Origin: Tanypteryx hageni
Taxonomy: Eukaryota > Arthropoda > Insecta > Odonata > Petaluridae
Assembly (NCBI GenBank): GCA_028673005.1
Contig: CM054116.1
Location: 75,280,572 to 75,344,571, forward strand
Direction of reading: 5' to 3'
Length of the DNA: 64,000 nt
This document shows positions 47,517 to 61,347 of the stretch, in pieces. Both the position numbers and the translations under genes were made by a program. The notes beneath the pieces were generated by a model that saw only the letters and a list, made by a program, of their open reading frames with translations, did no database searches and was not told the DNA's origin. Position 1 is the stretch's first letter; each line of letters starts with the position of its first letter.

Positions 47517-50500
47517 TCATAGCAACGACTATGATTTTTATTTTATGTGTAGCTTTACTATGTTCGATTATAATTCGATAAAATGGATGGGCAAATAAAT
47601 TTGCTACGAACATGAGGTACCTATCTATATTTTCACGAAGATAGCAAAGTTAAATACTTAAAATCGACTATATGCGAAGTAAAGGGAGCTTTGTCGAAAC
47701 AATTCAAATTGTAACTGCCGTTTATGCTTCAAATAATTAAACACTTCACAGTTTATATGCAAAAACTTTAAATTTTTTAGATAACACAAAACATATTAGG
47801 TAATAGATATTATCATTAATTCAGAAAAAATGCTGCGTTTTTACCTGTACCATATGACGACCGCGCTTTTCGTGCTGCGAAAAAAAATGTTTTCATTGTA
47901 ATTCCAATTTCCATATTTACAATATGGTTCACTATTGGAGCATCTTTATTCAATGACAGCATGTTTTTGCTTTGTTGTCGCCGCGAAATTACTAATCCCA
48001 CTGAAGCCTAGACTTTAATGCCACATCGATCACGTTCTCTATTATTCTTACTCGCTTTTAATTTGTGGGCCATTTAATGTCGCAGAGTAAGAGTACCAAT
48101 TTTCAGACAATTGGAGGTATCGCAAAAATAGAAAAAAGTGGCTTATTCTCTGTCTTTCACGCAGGCAGAAGACTTAAAATTAGCATTTGAAAAAGAACCG
48201 TCGTCTGTGAGTCATCATAACCTCTGAGAGCAAATACATCGCACTAATTGCCAGGCGTAGGCGAATTCAAGATGGTATCACCAAGAGGAACACCTTTATA
48301 ATAAATTTATCAAAGGCCAGACCCCACTCCGATAGCTAGATAAATGACTCATATTTTAATTTGAGCAACATTTTCTCAAAACTGATCATTGTAGACGAAA
48401 TCTTTCTTCATATACATATATATATTATAATAAAAATATGCTATACATATGTATTGCAATAAGGGAATATATATAAATATATATATTGCAATAAGGGAAG
48501 TATCGCCTTGCACGGATCGCAAATATCACAATCGCATTCAGATCGCATTTTAGATGGACGTAATTAATTTTTAACTGCCCATTAAAGGAATAGCTTTAAT
48601 CGCTTGATATATAGAGTAAAACACATACCGGATCATACGTTTTATGTGTATCATCTCGATAATTTCGAAACACATCCATTACGGTGCAATAAATTCCGCG
48701 CACAGCCAAAGATGCATTTTTTGTTTTCAACGTGAAACACATTCAATTTATATTTTATGCAGCTCGAACAGCCCCGTCACGCCGCACTACTTATTTTTCA
48801 CTTCGCTCGCCAAGACATCTACATCAGGAAGTGGAGCGGCGGTCGGAAAAACCAACGTGAGACCTTGTTAAACATAAGATTGTAGCTTTCCAGCTTCCAT
48901 TTTTTCCCTGCCCAATACACTGAGCATCATTCGAACGCCTATCCGAGGGAAAAAGGAAGCATTCGAAATCGCCCCTTACCACATTTTCGAGGCCACTTAT
49001 TAAGTTTCCCTATTACAGGCGTGCGACGAGCGACAACAACGGCTCCCATTATAACTGGATATGGTGTTTGCAGTCGGAAAGGAATTAGAACTGAACGGAA
49101 TTTTTTCGCATCATTCCATGTGTTTTGCGCCCTCTTTACAAAAAAAACGCGACGATGCAAGTTTAATCCCCACCACATCGCCACCAAAGAAACGCAATAA
49201 AACTAGCAGGATTCATATTGCGCTCTTAGCAGGTCATTAAGGTCGTCTCATCTCATATTTTAAGGCTTGTGCCTTGTGCGACAATAACGCGTGAAAATGT
49301 TTGCTATGCGGTCGATGACGCATGTGCGCACAAACATTTTCTCGTGCATTAAAAACCTATTATTGAATGTATGCGATAAAATGTCGACTTTCCATCATGA
49401 AGCTTTTTTTTTCAAATTCCATGCGCATGTTGTCTGAAACCCTCTGGTATGATGCGATGCATGACTAATTTCCCTGCGATCATCCGCTTGATACCCTCGC
49501 TCATTCTACGCTTTCCCGCGACCATTAACACTTTGAAGGACGAAAAATTTGAAAGTTAACTTTAGTTTCCATTTAACTTCATCTACATGCATTCGGTTCA
49601 GAGTAAACAAAGGTCGGTAAAATTTGTTCAACGAAAAATAACCTTACGTTTATCAAGATCGGTTGACTCATGACATAACTACAGAAATCTAAAGATTTAA
49701 AAAAATTGCATGAGGTCTTATTTGTTCTTCTCTCTCTCTCTCTCTCTCTTTCGCTCTCTCGATCCAACGAACTATTAAATCATTAAGTGATAAAAACTTT
49801 CATAATAACCCATCACAAAAGAAATGCACCCTTGTTACAATAACGACCGGAGGCTTGTTTTGTGAGGTAATTGAAAGGGAGACTTCTGATGGAGTATATA
49901 ATAGCATAAGACGCAAATTACATTTGGCATCAAAAGACGTTCGGGAAAAAAATCTTTCGTTTTGAATTACACGTCCCCTTCAAGACACGTCGGATAAAGG
50001 CCTTTCTTTCCAAACGAGAGAGGTAACACGCGATCTCCACTTAAGCCCCTCTCCTTTGTTTAAAAAGCTTCGTAAACGAACCCGGAGGAATTCAACATAA
50101 CAAAGGAGCGGCTTTAAATAGTTGTCCCCTCATCCTCCTAGTACCTTATCTCCACCTTTTTTTCGTCTGGCATAATTGCCTAGCACATAACTCTTCCTTT
50201 AACAGTTCAACGCATCCTATACCCTTCGCGCAATCGAACACGTCTCGGACAATCTCCGTATCCCTTTGTCGAGACAGTAAAGAAAGGAAAGTCAACCCGC
50301 AAACGTCACGTAGAGGGGTGTATCCACCTCGCTCTTGGAGTGAAAGAGAGAGATGCAGAGAAAGGAGAGAGACATTTAGAGAGAGAAACATAGAGAGAGA
50401 GAGAGTGAGATTGCAAGGGCTCGCTATTGTGGCGCACTCCAGAGGAGAGCTTCGATTTTTTAAAACCGATTTTCTTGTACAGGACACCCTTCCTAGGAAT

Positions 50501-53500
50501 GACAGTTGAACGAGGAAGAGCGAAAACGGAGCGGCGTTTTGCGGTCGGAAGAAGGAAAACTTCGGTCTGGGAGGCGGCGAGATCTTAAGCCGTCATTCGT
50601 CTGAAAAGCGAGAGAGAAGACAGTCGACTTCTCGAACTGCCCCCCATTTCCCTTCCCTCCCCGCCCTCGACATTCCCCATCTCTATCTCTCTCGCTTCGT
50701 ATTGCTACCTTCGATCTTCTCCTCGGATATAAACCATTTAAAACGTCACGAGGCCCGTGCCTAATAAGGGGGTGGGCGTCGGAGTTTTCTCGGGAATGAC
50801 GAATTGCGGAGAGAAGCACGCACGCGCGCGAGTAATTGCGAAATTGACGCGACACCTCGAAGCGCGATCGTTCATTCCTATGTTTTCGCGAAGATTGGGA
50901 CGGATGATTAAATGGGAGTATTGTAATAAATGAGCGGATTACGAAGATAGTTTTTCGAAGATAAGATTTACGTGACTTCTGTAGCAATGAAAACGTTAAC
51001 TAGTAGTATATTAAAATGAGGTGGGAAGTTTATTAAGATATATAATTTTATCCTAGATCATAATCTTATCATCTCTTCACTCTGACTTAAATCTTCTTCT
51101 TCCTAGAAGCTATCATAATGTTTTTGAAATATTTATGCCCAAATTATTTTTGAAAACTTTCAATAACGTAAAAATTTTACTCTTAGCATTTTATTCTTCT
51201 GCATTTGGCGAGCTCGGGAACATTTATTTACAACACTAGCTATTAAATTACACAAATAAAAGAAACGTAAAGATAACTAGTCAATCGAAAAAAAAACAGA
51301 TTTATGATTTCACCGTTAGTACATTAATAGCGGACTTGTGAAAGGCAATAATGATACCGATAGATCGATTTAAATACCAAGTGGAATAATAAACGATAGG
51401 TTTTGAAGCAAGAAATATTATAAATTCAGCTGAACTCTCTCTCTCTCTCTCTCTCTCTCTATGGCCAATATACGAGGAACTAAATTAAATATAATTCGAT
51501 CGTTGTCAAACATTTCGGGCGTAAAAAAGCCGCGAGCGAGATCGACCAAAATTTCTCTTCCGCCAGAAAAACCTCAATCTTTTTATCTTCCGATCGTAAA
51601 ACGGACCACTTCCCGAAGAAATATAACGTAAAACAATCGTTCCTGCTTTTTTCCCCCGACGTAGTCGACGGGACGCCTTGGGGTCTTCCGCTTCCGCCAT
51701 CTACAACCCGAGGGGTTTTTAAAGAGCAACCCCTTAACAATAAGTAGGGTGTGGCCTGTTTGTAGGACACCCTTCCCCCACACCATCCACTCGCGGGGTA
51801 TCACGCCCCGATTCTCCTTTCCACACAACAAGTCTTATTTAACCTATTCAAAGAAAAGGGACCCCGTTTCCCTAATAACATCATTTCTTATGCCCGGAGT
51901 CACTGGGTGATGGAGGTCTATCCAAAAATGCCGTTAAGAATACCGGTTTTTTTACGCGCGCGGTCCTTTATTCCATCCGTCCGTAATGTGTATACCTGGA
52001 ACTAGTGGTTCATCTTCGTCGATCTTTTTTCCCCTATCTTAATCCCGTAGCTTTCTAAAGTTTTTTTCTATCGTCATCACATTCGGACCGTGACGGTCTT
52101 AAATGGGCACGTTTGGGCAGAGGTAAAAATAATTCATTTGATTCGGACAAGCGCGCGTGTGTTTATTGCTTGCCGCGTGGATGATCGACGTGCGTAGTAA
52201 TGTTCTGCGTTTCACGAGGCTGCGGGAGCTATGTAGAAAGAAGAAATTTTGTCGATGTTTTCTACTGATTAATTTTTATGATGAACGTTTCAGTTATTTT
52301 TTTTAGTGGCCACTTTGTACAAACCTATCGCTAAGGCAAAGTATAATCTAAATGTTAAATTTTGTTGGCACAAATATCATGGAACAATCTGATTTTCTAT
52401 GCTTGGTACCATTAGATTAGATTACTAACCAATCTGATTCTGATAATGATTAATCTAAAGAAGATGGAAGATGATTTCAGGAATATGATGAAACAGGAAA
52501 TAACAGGGAGCACAAAACATTCCTTATTTTGCTTCAAAAATTTGAAGCACATTAAGTCTTTACCCCTTCTTATTTTTCTATTACTCTACGTCACCTAATT
52601 TTGAATGATGACACCACGCAACAGGTTATTGCATGTATATTTCTCACGTTACGTCGGGCATTGTATTGGATCCCATCCTGAACTGGATCCTGGAAGTTTA
52701 TCTCATCAATTCCGATGCTCTTAAAATTTCGATGATACATTGTTTTCAGACCATTTCTCACGGATGAGCGTGGCGATTCACGAAGGGAGAAAATAGGTTT
52801 TTGCATTCATTCGAAATGAGAAAGGAAGGATTGAGGCGACCTGGAAACTTAGATTTCATCATCGGACCTCTTTATGGAACGCGAAATGGGAAAAAAGTTA
52901 CGATTGGTATAGGTACTCCAGTCTTGATTCAACATGAACGTTTGCTGTTGACTCAGAAAATATCAACTCGAATTCGTAAGCCGGGATGGGATGTTAAGTT
53001 AGTCATCGAAGTGTTTTGAAAACCTATAGATAAACGATTGGAAGTCTTTGCTTATTCAAAAATGGTGATATTTCAAAGTTTCGGCGTTATTGTATTTATG
53101 CTAATAAATGGATTTAATTAAAATCCTTTGTTTGACATGTAAAATACGGTAATTTTTTATGATAAAAAGTAATTGTAAATTCATTCTAATAACAGTATTC
53201 TAGGTTTCATAGAACTAAACTTATGCTCTTTATTATATCTTTTGGAACACTGTATAATATAATGTGTTGAAAAGTACTGATAAATGATGATTGAAGTAGT
53301 TTTTTTAATTCGATGACAACGAATTTTAGATTTGCAATTATTCTCTCGAATCATATACATTTTCAAGGAAGTTACAACGAAGCTAAATAATTTACATCTA
53401 TGAAATTCTTAACACCTATGTCGTTCATGTAATTATTTAATTTACATATATGTCGAAAGTTTAATTCCACAGGAAGTTGAGTTTAATTCCAAAGAATTCA

Positions 53501-56500
53501 TAAAATAAAATAAAAGAAGTGTAAATGAAATTAAAATGTTGCGTGATAGTTAAATTGCGACATATTTTACTAGATGCATATATGTATATAAGAACTGCCC
53601 AAAATTACAGCGCTTGGCTAAAGCGCAAAAAATTGTTTAAATATTTTCAGATGAATAGCTTTTTTGGCTTGCCACGTAAAAATAAAAAACTTAGCCATAA
53701 AATTGCAAACGTATGAACCAAAATTACTTTCCGAATACGCATGCAACGCCAACGGCAATTACTCATCTTGACGACCCATTCGTGGCACGTTTGTAAACGA
53801 TTTTATGATATCGAAAAGGTTAGTCCTTGGCTTATTTAACAAAATCGTGAAACCTTTCTCATCCGCTGCATCTTGATCCGCTCACGTCCCGGGAAAAACG
53901 CGATAACAGTAAAATAAATGGTAAACCCGAGCGTTGAACTCTCTCTCTCTCTTTCCACGATATCCGCCCTTTTTCTGCCGGCCAAAACACAGGAGTAGAA
54001 GCATAAAACACCCACCCGACTCTGGCGTGAGGTCACCGTTGCTCGGAGAAGAGAGCTCAACCCCGTCTTTTCTGACCGATCCTTACAGACGCGAACTTCC
54101 TCAGTGGCGGGACAGGGATGGCAATTTCCTGGCGCCCGATCCATCTGCCAGGGAGGGAGGAAAGAAACCCTTCTGCCGACAGAGACGCGCGTCAAACCCA
54201 AAGACCAAACATCAACTCGATTGTTTCTTCCAGTACGGACGCAACGCGTGACTTACATATATACACACAAAAAACTAAACACCTATCTTTACTTGCTTCT
54301 TTTAAGGAGGATAACGAGAGAATCTGGAAGAAGAAAGAATGAAAGAGAAGGTGAGAAGCAAGAGAGAGAGAGAGAGAGAGAGAAAGGGCACCGCCCACAT
54401 ACAATACAGATCAACGAACCGGAGAGCGGACGACGCCTGGGGTGGGAAGAAAAGGAGAAAGGAGAGAGTGAAAGGAGAGAGAGAAAGGAGAGAGGGAGAG
54501 GAGGAGGATAGAAGGTAAAGGCCTTGCCGTTCCTTGGTTTTTTACTCCCATTTCATAATGCCTCCCAATCCCTCCACCAACTAACCTCCTCCCACTCACC
54601 GCGGAACAAAAGGCTCCTTCGTGATCGGACGTGTAAAAAAAAGTAAATCGGTCCGGGAGTGAAAAGAACGTGGCTCACGGAGGCGGAGTGGGAGAAGCGT
54701 GGGAGGGAGGGAGAGAGAGAGAGATGTGAGGTTGGGGAAGGGCGTTGGCTGAGGTGGGCGAAGCGGTGGACGGGGGGATAAGGGGTAAAGAGGGAGATTA
54801 CATTCGAAGATGGAGAGGGGGGAGGAGGGATATTGCAGCAGCTGACTACTACGACGACGATTGCTGGGCAGCAGCAGCACTCGATCTCCGATGAGGTCAG
54901 TGGAAGTGAAAGGCCATTGCGGAGGGGGAGGGTGGGGAAGAGTACAACACTCGGAGTTGGTAACCATCCGGAGGAGAAGGGAAGGTAGGAGGCGTGGGCG
55001 GAGAGGTTGTTAAGGATTCGAGATTAGTCCGAGAGGAGAAAGGGAACGAGAGCGAAATGTATTGAGGAGACAGATGATTGAGAAGACGTAGGATGCGGGG
55101 AGAGGTAGCGAAACCGGAGGAAGGAGTAAAGGAGAGAGTTTTAGAAAGTGACAAAAAAAGCCTAGACGTGAGGTAGAGAGAAGGTTAGATGCAAGAAGGG
55201 TCGAAGGGAAAGAGAGGCAAAGAACGAGATACCGAAGCAAGAAAGATGGAAGTCCTGAAGGGGATAAAAAGAGCAGAGACGAGAGAGAGAAGAAAAAGTG
55301 AGAGAAAAATTGTAGCGAAGAGAGAGAGAGAGAGAGAGCAGATAGAGGGTGTGAACCGAGGTAAGAAGAAGATAGACGGTTTAGATCGAGGGAAAAAGAG
55401 AAATTAAAGATTAGGTGTTAAAGCGGAAGGATTAGAGAGCGAAACATTACGGAAATGCGCTTTCGTTTAAACAGTATTTTTAGAGAAAATACAGAGGCGA
55501 GGAAAGTTCAGTATAAGGAAGAGAACAAGAGATTCAGAAAAACGGATTAGAAAACAGAGATAATTACGAGAAGGGCCAACAATTAAGAAAGAAAAGCTTT
55601 AGAAAAAATAACACGGAGATTAAAAACGCAAGAAAATAGCTCGATGTACGAAAAATAGAAATAATAAACCAAAGTGATTTGCGAAAGGAGAAAAATAAAA
55701 AACAAAGGAAATTTTGATGATTAATGCGGCAAAGAACTATCAAGCCGGACAAAAGAGAATGGGTTGTTTTAAAAGTCAGCCGACGCGAAATTGATGGGTT
55801 TGGAGAAAATGGTAATGCGCGAGCAGGAGAAAGCGGTAAGCGAATGAGAATAATATGAGACTGCGCATCTACGATATTTAGGGCGACTCTTGAAGCGGTA
55901 ATGAATAATTAAAAACGCATCTCGGGATCCATCTACGCCGAGAGAGCGCAGTATCCACCGACCGCCCGAGACTCTCAAGATGGCGGCGAAAATGAGACGT
56001 GAGACGCGTGTAAAGAGATGGAGACCGGGAAATAAAACCATTTAGGAAGACCGGAGTAAAAAACATTGCCGCGGAAAATGAGGAGACAGAAAGGGAGAGA
56101 AAAGGATACAGCGAGTAGACAAAGCAAGAGAAGAGGTAAAAAAGTAATTCTCGACAAATGGAGGAAGAAGAAAGATGATGGAACGCAGTACAGAGGGAGG
56201 AGACCGATTTGGAAAATATATCGAGGAAGAAGAGAGATAGAGTGAGGAAAGGAGGGAAACCGTCTCAGTCCTATCGATACTGAGACCGCGCGTCAATTTG
56301 TTACGCCTGCCTCTGGATATGCCCTGAATAAATAGGTGTGAAAATTATAGGGGTTAGGCTACTACGGGATGGCATTGGTGTCCGTGAGGGATTAAGCGTC
56401 GGAAGCTACGGAAGGATGGAGCGATTTCAACGACCTCTTCAGATTCACGTTCTCACTCTGGACTAGGATTTCAGGTGAAACGTTTAGAAAAATCGTCTTC

Positions 56501-57000
56501 ACGAGGGAAAAAATTTAGTCTTTTCCGAACCTCGCCAGGTCTCACGGTGGCGATACGCTGGTTTGTCAGCTCCTCGAATAACATCATGAATTATCGAAGA
56601 CGATTAATCCGAGTGGCGTTGACAAGATTCTATGCGCAGTCCGATTCTTTAAATGAACCAGTGGGGGGAGGGGAGAAGAAACAATGAGCTAAAGTCGGAT
56701 GGATTTTCAAAGCGCACGTGGAGGGTAGACAAGCAGATTGAGGTGGCAGGTTTTTCAAGAATCTGAATAATTGCGTTTGGTTTAAAAATGTATACACACG
56801 AGTATGTATCGTGCGAGACCAACCACGTCACGCAGTTCCATTATTACGTACTCATTTTACGAGACCCGGTTTGGAGGAACAATCCGAGTCAAATAGCATT
56901 CGACCGGAGCGGAATGCCTTTTACACTCGAGACATTTTTACTTGCTTAAAACTGTGATATTACATTTACAGTACAGCCTCGTTATTATAAACTTAATGGG
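47517..57000. other. 9.5 kb of non-coding DNA with scattered GA/CT tracts
   Basis: No exon, tRNA or element with readable ends is identified. Simple tracts: (CT)n at about 49728-49752 and 51435-51460, (GA)-rich at 50340-50420, (CT)n at 53939-53953, (GA)n at 54361-54384 and 55320-55339. Broad purine-rich stretches run at 54300-54520, 54650-54840 and 55180-55560. A local duplication containing TATTGCAATAAGGGA occurs at about 48451 and 48484 with TA-rich sequence between. Overlapping open frames on both strands in the purine tracts are compositional. Confidence 0.45.
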
Positions 57001-57014
57001 ACTTAATTTTTTTA

Positions 57015-57702
57015 CTTTATCCATACGTAGTATAGGGGAAAGTATTGTTTTCATGAAAAAAATCTATTTCGAGATTTCAACGGAAATACACGTTTTGAGG
57101 TCCACTGAACACGTTTTGACCTTTTTCTCGATTATGTCTGTGTGTATGTGACAGCTTTTTTGTGGGTGCTCCAGCTCAAAAACTATTAATCAGGTCAATG
57201 CAAAATTTTATATTTAACATTTTTATAAAAGTCAAAAAAACTGATTAGTTTTTGGTAAAAATCGATTGACCGGAAGTGGGTGTTTACTCTAGTCACTTAT
57301 CCGTTATTTTGAAATATCTGATTTAATATTTTATAAATGTAAAAATGTATTGCAATAAAAGTTGTAGGAAATTTAATTTTCTACAACCTCTGTTTGAAAC
57401 ATTATTCCATATAATGCATTGTTTAAGATATATCTTATATTTTTAGCTGCCACTACCATGCCATCTACCGACTATTGACGCTTAGTTACGTCTTAGTAAC
57501 GCTTCTTTTTATTTTCTTAGTTGTTGGAGATATGTGACTATATCCAATATCGGGAGGCTATGGTTTGAGTTTATTTCTGTTCTTTGTAGGCTAAAATTTT
57601 CCCGCAGTTTCTTAAAATATTTATTTTTATGTAACCTATTTGGAATTTTTAGAAATATTATAGGTATGGAGAAAGTCATGTGGTGGCCACATCAGATTTT
57701 TT
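57015..57702 (+). repeat. Copy 3 of the ~690-bp dispersed repeat (full length)
   Basis: It starts at TCCATACGTAGTATAGGGG and ends at ATCAGATTTTTT. It is collinear with the inverted copy at 4053-4715 and contains the ~240 bp missing from 9551-10008. Just outside it, CTCGTTATTATA (56978-56989) and TATAATAACGAG (57706-57717) form a perfect 12-bp inverted repeat, perhaps the ends of an older pogo-like element into which it inserted. Confidence 0.85.
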
Positions 57703-57818
57703 ATATATAATAACGAGATGGTTATAATAAGTAACATGCACCTGTACTATAAGTGTACTACAGTAAATTTCTTATAAAATGAGTATTTCCTATCAATCAA
57801 TTGTGTATAAACAAGATT

Positions 57819-57861
<43 letters not shown>

Positions 57862-58104
57862 CAACTTACGGAAAAGGAAAGGTAAAATAGATATATGGAT
57901 GTCAACAAGGTGTTGGGATGAGGAAACCCAGTGAGCACTCACCAATCAGACGACTTCAGGTTGGCGAGGCCCCGGGGATGTCGAAGCGACACACGTAAAA
58001 TAACACAAAAACACAGAAACATCACAAACGTAAAGCTTTCGGAACTACTCCTTCTTCAGCTACAGAGAGAGAACTCATTACTCATCCCAACACCTTGTTG
58101 ACAT

Positions 58105-58110
<6 letters not shown>
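57862..58110 (-). mobile_element. Penelope-like terminal repeat, copy A
   Basis: Flanked on both sides by (TA)n. A 30-bp arm at 57893-57922 (containing GTCAACAAGGTGTTGGGATG) is perfectly inverted at 58081-58110. On the minus strand it has CTGAAGA (58059-58053), a GGA...TCC stem and CGAAAGC (to 58035), the layout of a hammerhead core as known from Penelope-like elements. Its 200-bp core is almost identical to copy C at 60522. Confidence 0.55.

Positions 58111-58186
<76 letters not shown>
58111..58186. repeat. (TA)n(TG)n microsatellite
   Basis: TA repeats to 58160, then TG repeats to 58186. They separate Penelope-like copies A and B. Confidence 0.95.
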
Positions 58187-58190
<4 letters not shown>

Positions 58191-58424
58191 GCTTACAGAA
58201 AAGGAAAGGTAAATGGGATAAATGGATGGCAACAAGTTGTTGGGATAAGTAAGCCCAGTGAGCACTCACCAATAAGATGTCTTCAGGTTGGCGAGCTGCT
58301 GGTGGTGTCGAAGTGACACACGTAAAATACACAAAAACAAAAAGCAAGGGAGCTTTCGGGGGTGATCCCTTCGTCAGCACGAGAGAGACAACTTCCTATC
58401 CCAACAACTTGTTGCCATACATTT
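58187..58424 (-). mobile_element. Penelope-like terminal repeat, copy B (diverged)
   Basis: Same layout as copy A with about 20-25% visible differences. Inverted arms contain GGCAACAAGTTGTTGGGATA (about 58227) and TATCCCAACAACTTGTTGCC (about 58398-58417). The minus-strand core is CTGACGA (58377-58371), stem GGG...CCC, then CGAAAGC (to 58352). Compared with copy A, the third stem pair changes from A-T to G-C, so pairing is kept. Confidence 0.55.
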
Positions 58425-60487
58425 ATAAATAAGTATGTGTGTATATATATAAATTTTCTAACAAGATAAACAGTCATATCTAACTAATTAACTAATTGTT
58501 GCTGCGAAACGACACATTTAATTCACGTTTCCGGTTGCTCAGTCTACACTTACAAAAAATTAATTCACGAGCAGTTGCCAGCTGGAGCGAATTTTATCGA
58601 GGCCTTTGTAGGCAAAGTGAAGGGGACGAAAAGGGAGGCTGAGAGCGAGGGGAAGGGGGGAGGCAAAGAACGGGGAATGCGGTGAAGGGAATAAATGAGA
58701 TGGAATTTTTGAGGAAGTGTACCACAGATCGATCATGAAATATTGTACGAGGAATTTCGAACCGCCGACGATTATATTACGAAGGGGTCCTTTTTAAATT
58801 CCGATGCGATCGCACGCCGAGGCACTGCCAAAGGACTCCCGTTTACCCGTGCCGCGCCTGCTGAATTTCTGATCACTTGGCACCTTTTATTTCCTTGCGC
58901 ACGCTGACGAATCCCCTCGGGCGAATGTTTTACGCGGCGAAGACATCTGTCCTCTCTTTACTACTGTTTGACACCTATAAAACGTTCCGAATCTTTTCCC
59001 ACAGGTGTCCAGAAAATAAGAGATCGCTGTATTTTTACAAAGAAAAACTCCAAAATGATATCGGGAACAGAGACTGGGTTTTCCTTCATGATTTCACTCG
59101 AGGATGCGATCGTTCCGATATTGGCATGTCGTTTCCCATGCGCCATTGGAGGAAAAACCTCGCGATATTGTCATGCTTAACAAGTTTTTGTATGCCTGGG
59201 TGCCTGTTTGCGCGGTGCATTTTGAATGGGCAGGAAAATGGGAAAGAAATGTGACAAATATTTAGATGTTATCGCAAATTCGCATACATATTTTCATGTG
59301 GAATATCGGATGGTGACCAAGCGACGTTTCATAAGAATGTCGTAATAATCAACAGATCAAATCGGCGATCGGGGTCGATCATTAACCAAATCCACCTCTG
59401 GCGTACAAATATTTTTTTCGTTATAAATATTAATAAGTAAGAAACGTGAGTGACTTCGTGGGAAACAAATCTTTTGGATCATATACCATTGAATAACGAC
59501 GCGGCCATGTTCATTACGAAAATTACCAGACATTCACTATCCCACGCCATATTAGTTCGAGGCCTACTAAAGGTCGACGGCCTCGAAATGCACTATCGTT
59601 TGGACCTCGTCAAACAACCGAAAAGGAAGAAGACGAGATACCGCCTTATCCTCAAAATGAAAAAAATTAATGCTCCGTGAATCACATCCTATGATTTCTT
59701 CCAGTTCCAGGTAAGGGAAGGACGTGATTTTATTCCCTGGCAGAGGAGTTGATAGCGAGCATATTATGGGGAATGAAAGTATGAATGCATTGGAGGGTAC
59801 GGCACGGGGCTGCGGGAGAGATGGAAGTTCCAGCGCATAGCAGACGCACGTGACTTCGGTTCTCCCTTTAGTGTGGCGGTACAGCTAGGGCTTAAGTCAA
59901 GGCTATATGCCGTGCGTTAAAGTCTCCTTGTGGGAGGGTGAAAGGAAGAATTCCAGCGGGAGGAAATGAGCGAGTATGATAGGTACGTAGGCAAACGCCC
60001 CAGAAACAAAATCGAAAGGAATTTTTTGGAAACTCCACGGACTTTCCATGTCGCAGGGCCCACGAATCTTGGCGTTGTGGACGAAAATAGAAACGGTATA
60101 ACGCAACGGCTGCGAGCGTTAAAATCTCATCAAGGCCAATGATGTTTAAAAACAAAACAAAACAAAAATATAAATTTTGAGGATTAACGATAGAAAATTT
60201 TTGATCAAATCAAAACTGCATAGAGGTTTAGCCATTGCCATTTCAAGAAAGGAGTGATGCAAGAGCGAACGCTGAAGCAAATGGACGCCGTCATGCGAGT
60301 GGCGAATCGATATTTTGTTATAAATATTTGAAAAAATATTTTGAAGTTTCAACTGCTGAGGATATGATTAAATATGTAATATAATGTAATACAATTTCTT
60401 AAAATTGTTGGTCTTATTAGTATTATATTCTGAGGGTGACATTTTTCTGTTTTTCTCATGGCGTCATTTCGTTGTAATGGCACCGAG

Positions 60488-60488
<1 letters not shown>
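58425..60488. other. Non-coding DNA, no gene identified
   Basis: CpG-bearing single-copy-like DNA around 58540-59200 with adjacent E-box motifs (CAGTTGCCAGCTGG near 58573). The frame at 58877-59254 has no domain or splice support. No repeats are recognised. Confidence 0.4.

Positions 60489-60521
<33 letters not shown>
60489..60521. repeat. (TA)n microsatellite
   Basis: Pure TA repeat immediately left of Penelope-like copy C. Confidence 0.95.
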
Positions 60522-60523
<2 letters not shown>

Positions 60524-60725
60524 CAACTTACGGAAAAGGAAAGGTAAAATGAATATATGGATGTCAACAAGGTGTTGGGATGAGGAAACCCAGTGAGCAC
60601 TCACCAATCAGACGACTTCAGGTTGGCGAGGCCCCGGGGATGTCGAAGCGACACACGTAAAATAACACAAAAACACAGAAACATCACAAACGTAAAGCTT
60701 TCGGAACTACTCCTTCTTCAGCTAC
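60522..60725 (-). mobile_element. Penelope-like terminal repeat, copy C (truncated)
   Basis: Nearly identical to copy A from AACAACTTACGGAAAAGGAA through the hammerhead-like core (CTGAAGA at 60721-60715, CGAAAGC to 60697). It then breaks directly into (TA)n, so the second inverted arm is absent. Confidence 0.55.
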
Positions 60726-60727
60726 AT

Positions 60728-60812
<85 letters not shown>
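60726..60812. repeat. (TA)n microsatellite
   Basis: Long TA tract with two TACATA interruptions, directly right of copy C. Confidence 0.95.
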
Positions 60813-60816
<4 letters not shown>

Positions 60817-61347
60817 TAAACATCTGACCTATAAATGTTGAAAATTTTTGATCAACGCCGCCGATCTTTTGATAACGCTCATGATGACATAATTTATCAG
60901 ATATCTAAAAAAGTAAGATTGCTGGATCTTATCCTGAGATTAGCTTATATTTGATATAATATCTTCTTAACGTATCAATATGAGACTAGGATGTGGTTTA
61001 ATGCTTTCAAAACGATGGTGCCGGAGATTTAAAAAATGGATTCTGTAGAGGAGAAAACAAATGAAGTTCTATTTCCAGTTGTAGAAAAAGTAATTTTAGC
61101 AACTTCATAGCAAGTAAATTGAAGAAATCGTTAAGAAAATATGAGATTGAAGGGATATTGAACTTTGGAATAAAGGAATGGGGGGGAAAAGGTAGGAGAA
61201 GAAAGTAAAAGCCAACTTTAGAATAAGATTAAGGGAAGTAACTGGATATAAGTCTAAGGAGGCGAAGTATGAGAAACTAAAATGTATAACCCTGAAATGA
61301 GTGTTTCAAAATTCCCTCTCAGATGGTGAGATTGCCAAGCTAGAAAT
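60813..61347. other. Non-coding DNA, no gene identified
   Basis: AT-rich, A-rich on the plus strand at 61020-61300. No conserved reading frame is recognised. Confidence 0.4.

Noticed and set aside
58095..58316. Frames encoding runs of Ile-Tyr and Val-Cys
   Set aside because: Direct translation of (TA)n and (TG)n microsatellites.
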